Source: JAGQPD01 sp020426865
GTDB lineage: Bacteria; Planctomycetota; Planctomycetia; Pirellulales; Pirellulaceae
Assembly: GCA_041399065.1 (NCBI GenBank)
Contig: JAWKTN010000003.1
Location: 930,001 to 994,000 of the forward strand
Direction: 5' to 3'
Length of the DNA: 64,000 nt
Shown here in pieces: positions 56,531-64,000 of the stretch (positions are counted from its first letter, which is position 1; each line of letters begins with the position of its first letter). Position numbers and translations under genes: made by a program. The notes below the pieces were generated by a model, which was given only the letters and a program-made list of their open reading frames with translations, did no database searches and had not been told where the DNA came from.

Positions 56531-59500
56531 ATGTTTAACAAAAAGAATCGCGATGTTAAGAGAATCAAAAGCAACCAAGGGTCGACTCGTGGCCTCAATC
56601 GACGACGTGCTGCGTTTCGTCGCCGGCTATCCCAGGTGATGAATGTTGAAGCTCTGGAGGACCGTGTCGTTCTCACAGCCTCGGCAACTGATTTCAGCCT
56701 GGTTTTTGGAGAGGACACCGCGGCCGTCAAGTCTACGAAGCTGTCGAGCGATTTGTATCGAATCATGACGGAGTACCAGTCGTTTCAAGAGGGCACCGTA
56801 GAAAACACTGCAGCGACGAATGTTGCATTCGCGTCGGCGAACCCCAACTTGCAGGTCGTTGGTGACAACGTGTTGGTCGACGCGGTCGCTCAAGGTGAAA
56901 CGACCGTTTTGCGAGATGACTTGATCTCAATTGGGGCGACGATTCTCGGTGAATATGGACGGATGGTATCGGCATTGATTCCGCTCGGTGCGCTCCCCGG
57001 AGTGTCATCATTTACATCGCTGAATTCGATGCGTGCGACACAAGGGTTGTCGAACGCGGGGTTGGTGACAAGCCAAGGCGATGCGGCAATGCAAAGCGAC
57101 GTCGTAAAGACGTTCTTGGGATTGGACGGCACCGGCGTCAATGTTGGTGTTCTGTCGGATAGCTTCAACTGCCTGGGCGGAGCGGCAACCGACGTCACGA
57201 ATGGCGATCTTTCGCCGGTAACGGTACTGATGGAAGAACCGAGCTGTGTATCGGGAAGCGACGAGGGCCGGGCAATGTTGCAGCTCGTTCATGACGTCGC
57301 ACCAGGGGCAGGACTGTCCTTCGCCACGGCCTTTGCCGGAGAAGCAACCTTTGCAGCGAACATCGGCGCACTTGCGACCGCCGGCGCAGACGTAATTGTC
57401 GACGACGTCGTCTATTTCGCGGAGCCGTTCTTTCAGGACGGTGTTGTCGCGCAAGCGGTTGATGCCGTTGTGGCAAGCGGCGTTCCGTATTACTCGTCGG
57501 CGATAAACTCGGGGCGCGACTCGTATGAGTCGGGGTTTGTTGACTCTGGTTCCACCGTCAACTATGGTTTTGGTTCTGTGCCGATGCATGATTTTGATAG
57601 TGGCGCTGGTACTGATTTCACCCAACGGTTTTCGATACCCGTTGGAACCGGAATGACAATGGCATTTCAGTGGTCTGATCCGTTCTTCAGCGTGTCCGGG
57701 GCTCCTGGTGCCGCTACAGATCTTGATGTCCTACTAGTTAACAAGACGTTTTCCACAGTATTAGCAGGCTCTGTTAACGCGAACGTTGGGAACGACCCGG
57801 TTGAGGTCTTCAGTTTCTTCAACAACGGGACTATTGATGCGGACGGGGACACCATTGCAGACACCGATTTCGATTTGGTTATCGCCAATTTCAGCGGCTC
57901 GGACCCATCACTAATGAAGTACGTCTTATTTCGCTTCGGCGGCACGATTGCTGAATATGATACCGCGAGCGGAACATCCTTTGGGCATGCCAACGCGGCT
58001 GGTGCATCTTCGGTCGGCGCAGCGCCTTACTTCTTGACGCCCGAGTTCGGCACCGATCCGCCGGTTCTTGAGCCTTTCTCATCGGCGGGCGGCGTACCGA
58101 TCCTGTTCGACACAGCAGGTAGCCTGATCGGTCCGGTAATAAGACAAACACCGGATATCGTCGCACCAGACGGGACGGATACGACGTTCTTCGGATCCGA
58201 CATCGAACCCAACGGATTCCCGAACTTCTTTGGCACGTCTGCGGCGGCGCCCCACGCCGCAGCCGTTGCGGCACTGATGTTGCAGGCCAATCCCATACTG
58301 ACTCCGGCCGGCGTAAATTCCGCCCTGGAATCGACGGCGATTGATATGGGCCCCACGGGCTACGATTTCGATAGTGGCTGGGGACTCATCAAGGCACCCG
58401 ACGCCATCGCAAGCGTTGCGGGTCCATTCGCGGTGACTTTCGACGGAACGGGTGGCGATGACGACATGCTCGTCCGGCTTGATGCATCAGGGAATGTCGA
58501 GTTCTTAATAGGAGGGACGCTGCAATTCGAGCTTCCTCTGTCCGAAGTAGCGAGCATCACCGCGAGTGGAGATGCAGGTGACGACAGTCTTACTGTGGAC
58601 TTCAGCAACGGCAATCCGATTCCTTCTGGCGGACTCTCGTTCGATGGTGCCGGTCAGGCAACGTCGACGGGTGATTCGCTCACGATCACGGGCAACGCCA
58701 CGCCGTTTACGTCGCAAGCGATCACGTTCACGAACAATGGCCCGAATGGATTTGACGGCAGCATGAACCTCGATGGTTCCATGATCACGTTCACGGGGCT
58801 TGAGCCGATTAACGCCGGCACGGCCGCCAACACGATCTTGAACTTGCCAGCGGCGGTCGCCAATACCGATGCGGTCCTGCAGAACAATGCGACGGCGGGC
58901 ATGATCGAGATCGTGGGAACCACGTTTGAGAATACAATTATTCCCAATCCCACCAACTCTTTGACAGTAAACCTCGGCGACACGGGCGACTCGTTATCCG
59001 TTCGAGGTTTGGATCCCGCGTACAATGCCGACCTGACGATCAACGGTGGAGCGGGAACCGACACAGTTACGTTCGATACAAACGTTACCGATATTGGTAC
59101 GAAGAACTTGGTGATCCCAAGTGGAACCGTCGAAGATATTAACGTCAACCAACGCGTTATTACCGACGGCGGACTCATTCAATTCAATGTTGGTAACGAT
59201 ATCCTCTTTAGTTCTGCCGGTGAATTGCGTTCGACACCGACAACGGGTGGAAGCGTCGATATCCTTGCCGGCAACGAAGTGAATATGTCCAACGGTTCCG
59301 ATGTTGTTGTGACGGCCAACGGAATCATAACCGTCATCGCTTTGGCCGGTGATATCCGTCTCAGTAATTTGCAGGGCGGCAATTCGAGTCTGGCCAGAGT
59401 CACGGCTATCGGCGGCGCGATTATTGATAATCGGAATGGGGAGTCGGCCAATGTTACGGCAACAAATGTGGCGTTGCGAGCGTGGACTGGCATTGGTGAT

Positions 59501-62500
59501 GCGTCCGTTGACAATGACGATATTGACGTGGCCGCGACCAATTTGGCTGCGGCTACGGCGACCGGTGACATTAGTATCCAGGACGGAAACGGCGTGAATG
59601 TGGAAACCGTTGACAGTTTGGTGGGCGTGGAGATCACGACCGGTGGTGCCGGGGATGAGATCTTGCTGCGCACCAATAACAACGGCCTTCAACTTAACGA
59701 TCCGGTGACGAACGCCGGAACGGGCGCCATTACGTTGGCGGCTCGTGGAAACACAGCAGACGATGTCGACGATTTACGAATCGGTGCGAATGTCACGGCT
59801 AACGGTGGCACGGTCACTTTGATCGCACACGACGATATCGACTTCACTTCGACGACCGCGGTCGTATCCTCAACGACAGGTGCAACCATCGATGTGATGG
59901 CTGGGCGCCAGCACGTGTTTGGCGGTGCCCCGACGCTAGGATTGGCCGATGCCGACATAACCATGGCCGATGGTTCCCTAGTTAACGCGACCGGCGGCGG
60001 ACAAGTTACTGTAGCGGCCACGCGCAATGTGCTGCTTAGCAACTTATCCGCTTCGGGCTCCGGCAATACGGTGATCGTAACCGCCGACTCGGACAGCAAC
60101 AATACCGGCCGGATCACGGACAACACAGCAGCCGAGGGGGCCAACGTGATTGCCAATCAGGTGGCCCTGCGTGCGGCCGAGGGGATCGGCGATGCGGCGG
60201 TCGATGATGCGGATATCAATTTGGCAGTGAACCTCGTTGCAGCCACGACCGGCACGGGCGATATCAGCTTGCGGGATACGAATCGGTTGGATATCGCAAC
60301 GGTTAACGCCCTCTCCGGACTGGGTATCACGACCGGAGGCGTCGGGGATGACATCCTGGTACGCGTCAATAACAATGATTTGAACATAGACGAAGCTGTC
60401 ACGAACTCCGGTACCGGTGCGATTACATTGGCATCGATCGGCAACAACGAGGCAGACGATTTGTTGGTTGGTGCGAATGTTACTGCTTCCGGCGGCAATG
60501 TTGCCCTAGTGTCCTTTGACGATGTGACGTTCGATTCGGCATCAGCTGTGGTTTCCACATCTGCAGCGGGAACATTAGATGTCCTGGCCGGCCGGACGTA
60601 CTCGTTTGGAGGTGGAATCACGCTCGGATTTGGTGACGGTGACGTCGGTATGCTCGATGGTTCGCAAGTCGCGACGGCGGGTGGCCCAGTGACGGTCACG
60701 GCGACGCAGGATGTGTTCCTCAGTCAGGTCACATCGACCGGGGGTACGGTGATTGTTACCGCCGATTCAGACGGCGATTCCGATGGTACCATTTCCGATA
60801 ATACGGCGGGCGAAACGGCGAACGTCACCGGTGCGGAAGTCGCCTTGCGTGCCGCGTCGGGCATCGGCGTGGCCGACAATATCAACACATCGGTGAGCAC
60901 CTTGGCGGCCGCCAATACAACGTTCGGTAACATCGACATTGGCAACAGCGTAGGGGGACTGCTGACGATCGGCACAGTGGATGGACTGTCGGGTGTGACC
61001 AACACCGCGCCAGTTGGCACGGCTACGGTCACCAATGCTAGCCCACTGAATGTGGCGACGAATGTTTCGGCGTGGGGCGACGTGACACTGACGGCCGGTG
61101 ATTCTGCTTCTGCGGGTGATGATCTGACCGTTAACGCCGGCGTTTCAGTGAACTCGTTGCTGGGCAATGTAAACCTGCGAGCGGGCGACAACGTTTCACT
61201 GCCGGCGGGAACGACGGTGGCGGCATGGGGATCGATCAACATCGATGTGGATAACCCGGTCGTAATCGCAGTCGATCCCGATGCGGGCATCGGATCGAAC
61301 GTGAACATCGGTGATGCCAATGTCCTGTCCTCTGGTGCAACCACCAACATCATTGGTGGCGCCGACGACGATGACATCAGCCTTCCGACGCAATTCGCAT
61401 CGGTTCTCGATATCAACGGCGAGGGTGGCGACGACAGCTACTTCGTGCAACTCGGCAACGTGGGGGCCTTGGCCGTTAACGTGCACAATGACCTGGGCGA
61501 GGGGACCGATGACTTGACGGTCAACGGTACGGCCTTGGACGAGGAGTTCGATGTGAACGACGCCGTCACCGATCAGGTATTGCTGGTTGGCACAGGCGAG
61601 GTCGTCAATAGTCTCTCCGATCTGGAAGAATGGACCGTCGACGGACAATCGGGCGCGGATATTTTCCATACCGAACCATCAGCAACGACGGAATTGTTCA
61701 TTCAGGGGCGTAACCCAAGCACGGCGCCGGGAGATGTTCTGGATCTGAATCTAATCGGTTCGACGGGGACTCTTTACACGCCGGGTCCCGGTCCTCGCGA
61801 CGGTGCTTTTTCGTTCACTAATCGCGAGGATGTGATCTACCGCAATATCGAGACGCTGCAGAACGTGGCGATCTTGGAATTCTCGTCCACGTTGTACGAG
61901 GAGGCGGAAGGAGATGTGCCGCATCTGCGTAGCGACGTGACGGTGGTCCGCAGCGGTGATCCGAATATCACGGCTGACGTGCAGGTCAACATGTCGGACA
62001 ACACGGCGTTCAATGGCCAAGACTACCTGGAAAACGATGCGTTTCTCGGGTTTGGTGTGGGCGTCACAAGTATTAGTGTTCCGTTTACGATCTTGGGAGA
62101 TGAGATCGTCGAATTGGATGAATTCTTGAATCTGAACTTGCAGAATCCGGGCGTTAGCGTGGCTCTCGGGCCGAATGCGTTTGGCGCCCTCGCAAAGATC
62201 GTGAATGACGAATCGGCCACGGTATCGATCAACAACGTGTCGAAGTTGGAAGGGAATGCCGGGACGACAACGTTTGAATTCGAGGCGGTGTTGGATAAGG
62301 CCGTGGACGTCGGAGTGAATGCCGTGGCGTTAACCACCAACGGAACCGCGACGGCAGGCGTGGATTTCCATTCGTTGACCAACTTCCCGCTGATCTTTAG
62401 CGGGACGGCAGCGGGTGAAACGGAGACAATATCGGTCGATGTGATCGGTGACTTCGATATCGAGGTAAACGAAACGTTCTTCGTGAACTTGCTGAACCTG

Positions 62501-63973
62501 GCGGCAGGCGGCCGCGCCGTGACCTTCGCGGATGATACAGGATTAGGAACGATCATTGATGACGATGCCTCGGGGATCGTCGAACGTCGCTTCGACTTCG
62601 GTACGTCAACGTCACCGGTCGCCCCCGGCTACACGCAAGTGACGGCGATGACGGCATATCCGGCAGCTGGCAGTGCCGGTTGGACAGCCGGTACGCTGGG
62701 TCAACGTGACCGTGGCGCACCGAACGAACTGGACCGGGACTTCAACTTCTCTGGCGACGCCACGTTCCAAGTCGATTTGCCGACGGGCGTCTACGACGTG
62801 TCGCTGACGTTGGGCGATCAGGTGTACGGTCACGATCAGCAGGCCGTGTTCGTGGAGGGGACTCAGGTGGCGACCGTCACGACCAGCGGTGGCCAGTTCC
62901 AGACGGTCTCCACGACGGTAACGGTCAACGATGGTGCGTTGCAGGTCCGGATCGCTGACTTGGGAGGTACGGACCCCGTGGCCGCGATTACTCAGTTGGA
63001 AGTGGTGACACACCAACTGTCGCCAGTGTTGTCGTTGGACTTTGGCACGGCCGGATCACCTGTTGAGCCGGGGTACACACGAGTGACCGCCAGCACGTTC
63101 TATTTGGGAGGTGGCGGACTGGGGTGGCAGGTTGGAACCGTGATTGACCGAGATCGAGGCGGCGCGAGTGATCTGGATCGGGATCTTAACGCCACGAACG
63201 ATGCTTTCTTCAAGGCGGACCTTCCTAACGGCACGTATGAAGTATTTGTCACGTTGGGGGACGCCGGATTTGCTCACGATCAGCAGTCGGTAACGCTAGA
63301 AGGGACGCAGATTGCCGTGGTGGATTCGGCGGCCGGTTCGTTCGAAACGGTCAATGCCGTGGTGACGATCACCGACGGCGTGCTGGACATGCGGTTGCGA
63401 GATCTTGGCGGCGTGGATCCGAACGCGGCGATCACGCACCTAGAGGTGATTCCGACAACACCACCGACGCCTCCGTTGTTTGCGTTTGACTTTGGCACGC
63501 TAACATCGCCCCTGGAGGCGAACTACACGCGGGTCACGCCGTTGACAACGTATGCGGGCGGCTTTGGCATCAGCAGCGGCGCGGTGAGTGCTCGAGATCG
63601 GGCGATTGGGGACGCGGTCAAGCGTGATCTGCTATTCGGCAATGATTTTACGTTCAAGGTCGATCTGTCTAACGGGTTGTACGACATCTCGGTGGATGTT
63701 GGCGACGCATTGTACGGCCACGACTTCGACGTATTGCTCGAAGGCACGTTGATGGAGAGCCTAGTCCTAATGGGCGGGACGCCGCAGACCCGCACCTACT
63801 CGGGAATCAGTGTAACGGACGGCGTATTGGACCTACGGCTGGTGGACTCTGGCGCCAGTGGCGACAACAACGCCGCGATCAACGGCTTACGGATCACGCC
63901 CGTGGCCGGACCCGATAGCCGAACGATTGAGCCCGATGCGTTGGACGAGGCCTTGGCTACGCTCTGGGACTAG
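56531..63973 (+). CDS. Giant LEPR-type subtilase-like surface protein
   Basis: A 2,480-residue protein starting at 56531, after GGGGTCTGGG; the frame is open from 56462. The N-terminus is basic and carries the LEPR-type motif ALEDRVVLTA (about 43-52). A subtilase (S8-like) domain covers ~160-640: Asp210 in GVLSDSFN, and Ser570 in FFGTSAAAPHAAAVAALML. At the usual HGT site the sequence is SDEGRAMLQLVHDVAPGA, so Glu245 replaces His. Next come a hemagglutinin-like repetitive beta region (~640-1740; GDISIQDGNGVNVETVDSL and GDISLRDTNRLDIATVNAL are repeat pairs), two Calx-beta domains (~1780-2015) and three galactose-binding-like domains (~2019-2457). The tail is ITPVAGPDSRTIEPDALDEALATLW. The last ~700 residues closely match those of the 43023-54428 product. 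Likely a surface or matrix protein; protease activity is uncertain. Confidence 0.9.
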   Translation: MFNKKNRDVKRIKSNQGSTRGLNRRRAAFRRRLSQVMNVEALEDRVVLTASATDFSLVFGEDTAAVKSTKLSSDLYRIMTEYQSFQEGTVENTAATNVAFASANPNLQVVGDNVLVDAVAQGETTVLRDDLISIGATILGEYGRMVSALIPLGALPGVSSFTSLNSMRATQGLSNAGLVTSQGDAAMQSDVVKTFLGLDGTGVNVGVLSDSFNCLGGAATDVTNGDLSPVTVLMEEPSCVSGSDEGRAMLQLVHDVAPGAGLSFATAFAGEATFAANIGALATAGADVIVDDVVYFAEPFFQDGVVAQAVDAVVASGVPYYSSAINSGRDSYESGFVDSGSTVNYGFGSVPMHDFDSGAGTDFTQRFSIPVGTGMTMAFQWSDPFFSVSGAPGAATDLDVLLVNKTFSTVLAGSVNANVGNDPVEVFSFFNNGTIDADGDTIADTDFDLVIANFSGSDPSLMKYVLFRFGGTIAEYDTASGTSFGHANAAGASSVGAAPYFLTPEFGTDPPVLEPFSSAGGVPILFDTAGSLIGPVIRQTPDIVAPDGTDTTFFGSDIEPNGFPNFFGTSAAAPHAAAVAALMLQANPILTPAGVNSALESTAIDMGPTGYDFDSGWGLIKAPDAIASVAGPFAVTFDGTGGDDDMLVRLDASGNVEFLIGGTLQFELPLSEVASITASGDAGDDSLTVDFSNGNPIPSGGLSFDGAGQATSTGDSLTITGNATPFTSQAITFTNNGPNGFDGSMNLDGSMITFTGLEPINAGTAANTILNLPAAVANTDAVLQNNATAGMIEIVGTTFENTIIPNPTNSLTVNLGDTGDSLSVRGLDPAYNADLTINGGAGTDTVTFDTNVTDIGTKNLVIPSGTVEDINVNQRVITDGGLIQFNVGNDILFSSAGELRSTPTTGGSVDILAGNEVNMSNGSDVVVTANGIITVIALAGDIRLSNLQGGNSSLARVTAIGGAIIDNRNGESANVTATNVALRAWTGIGDASVDNDDIDVAATNLAAATATGDISIQDGNGVNVETVDSLVGVEITTGGAGDEILLRTNNNGLQLNDPVTNAGTGAITLAARGNTADDVDDLRIGANVTANGGTVTLIAHDDIDFTSTTAVVSSTTGATIDVMAGRQHVFGGAPTLGLADADITMADGSLVNATGGGQVTVAATRNVLLSNLSASGSGNTVIVTADSDSNNTGRITDNTAAEGANVIANQVALRAAEGIGDAAVDDADINLAVNLVAATTGTGDISLRDTNRLDIATVNALSGLGITTGGVGDDILVRVNNNDLNIDEAVTNSGTGAITLASIGNNEADDLLVGANVTASGGNVALVSFDDVTFDSASAVVSTSAAGTLDVLAGRTYSFGGGITLGFGDGDVGMLDGSQVATAGGPVTVTATQDVFLSQVTSTGGTVIVTADSDGDSDGTISDNTAGETANVTGAEVALRAASGIGVADNINTSVSTLAAANTTFGNIDIGNSVGGLLTIGTVDGLSGVTNTAPVGTATVTNASPLNVATNVSAWGDVTLTAGDSASAGDDLTVNAGVSVNSLLGNVNLRAGDNVSLPAGTTVAAWGSINIDVDNPVVIAVDPDAGIGSNVNIGDANVLSSGATTNIIGGADDDDISLPTQFASVLDINGEGGDDSYFVQLGNVGALAVNVHNDLGEGTDDLTVNGTALDEEFDVNDAVTDQVLLVGTGEVVNSLSDLEEWTVDGQSGADIFHTEPSATTELFIQGRNPSTAPGDVLDLNLIGSTGTLYTPGPGPRDGAFSFTNREDVIYRNIETLQNVAILEFSSTLYEEAEGDVPHLRSDVTVVRSGDPNITADVQVNMSDNTAFNGQDYLENDAFLGFGVGVTSISVPFTILGDEIVELDEFLNLNLQNPGVSVALGPNAFGALAKIVNDESATVSINNVSKLEGNAGTTTFEFEAVLDKAVDVGVNAVALTTNGTATAGVDFHSLTNFPLIFSGTAAGETETISVDVIGDFDIEVNETFFVNLLNLAAGGRAVTFADDTGLGTIIDDDASGIVERRFDFGTSTSPVAPGYTQVTAMTAYPAAGSAGWTAGTLGQRDRGAPNELDRDFNFSGDATFQVDLPTGVYDVSLTLGDQVYGHDQQAVFVEGTQVATVTTSGGQFQTVSTTVTVNDGALQVRIADLGGTDPVAAITQLEVVTHQLSPVLSLDFGTAGSPVEPGYTRVTASTFYLGGGGLGWQVGTVIDRDRGGASDLDRDLNATNDAFFKADLPNGTYEVFVTLGDAGFAHDQQSVTLEGTQIAVVDSAAGSFETVNAVVTITDGVLDMRLRDLGGVDPNAAITHLEVIPTTPPTPPLFAFDFGTLTSPLEANYTRVTPLTTYAGGFGISSGAVSARDRAIGDAVKRDLLFGNDFTFKVDLSNGLYDISVDVGDALYGHDFDVLLEGTLMESLVLMGGTPQTRTYSGISVTDGVLDLRLVDSGASGDNNAAINGLRITPVAGPDSRTIEPDALDEALATLWD

Positions 63974-64000
63974 GTAACCTGTGGGAGGCAGGCACGCTAT

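Overview
The window looks like a piece of a Planctomycetes chromosome (Pirellulales-like). The evidence is the DUF1501 and PSCyt1/DUF1549/DUF1553 gene pair, a TIGR03790-family protein, LEPR-type N-termini on giant secreted proteins, several PEP-CTERM tails, and dockerin-like DYNGNGTVDAADYTVWKD repeats. Genes are long, often secreted and widely spaced. No rRNA, tRNA or CRISPR array was seen.

Layout. 1-3.8 kb: the 3' part of an FAD-dependent oxidoreductase, then a membrane protein with two FMN-binding domains, NosR-type Fe-S motifs and a C-terminal ApbE flavin transferase. 3.8-8.7 kb: a non-coding tandem array of about 45 units of roughly 122 bp, each an imperfect inverted repeat. 8.8-15.4 kb: a minus-strand operon of a giant cytochrome/WD40/DUF1549/DUF1553 protein and a Tat-exported DUF1501 protein. 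15.5-37.4 kb: an exopolysaccharide (EPS) region with an outer-membrane lipoprotein, a Wza-type exporter, a WecA/MraY-type initiating transferase, an O-antigen ligase/polymerase interrupted by an apparent 1-base deletion, a transglutaminase-like lipoprotein, a Wzz/BY-kinase and a CpsB-type phosphatase. PEP-CTERM proteins, a TIGR03790 protein, an FG-GAP protein, two decayed transposases (IS4/Tn5-like and IS630) and four copies of a dispersed hairpin element are interleaved with it. 37.5-64 kb: large secreted or surface proteins: a LEPR/Calx-beta/propeller protein, two dockerin/PEP-CTERM paralogues, a 3,801-residue adhesin-like protein with exact 209-residue repeats, and a 2,480-residue subtilase-like protein that shares its C-terminal cassette with it. 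An ANTAR-domain regulator lies between them.

How it may work together. The EPS genes form a recognisable Wzx/Wzy-type set: initiation, polymerisation, chain-length control by kinase and phosphatase, and export. PEP-CTERM cargo is typically linked to EPS production and exosortase; no exosortase is visible here. The large secreted proteins carry Calx-beta and galactose-binding-like domains and would fit a polysaccharide-rich extracellular matrix; that is inference. The least explained features are the 4.9 kb hairpin array, the dispersed hairpins whose stems differ while their core stays the same, and the common tail of the two giant proteins.
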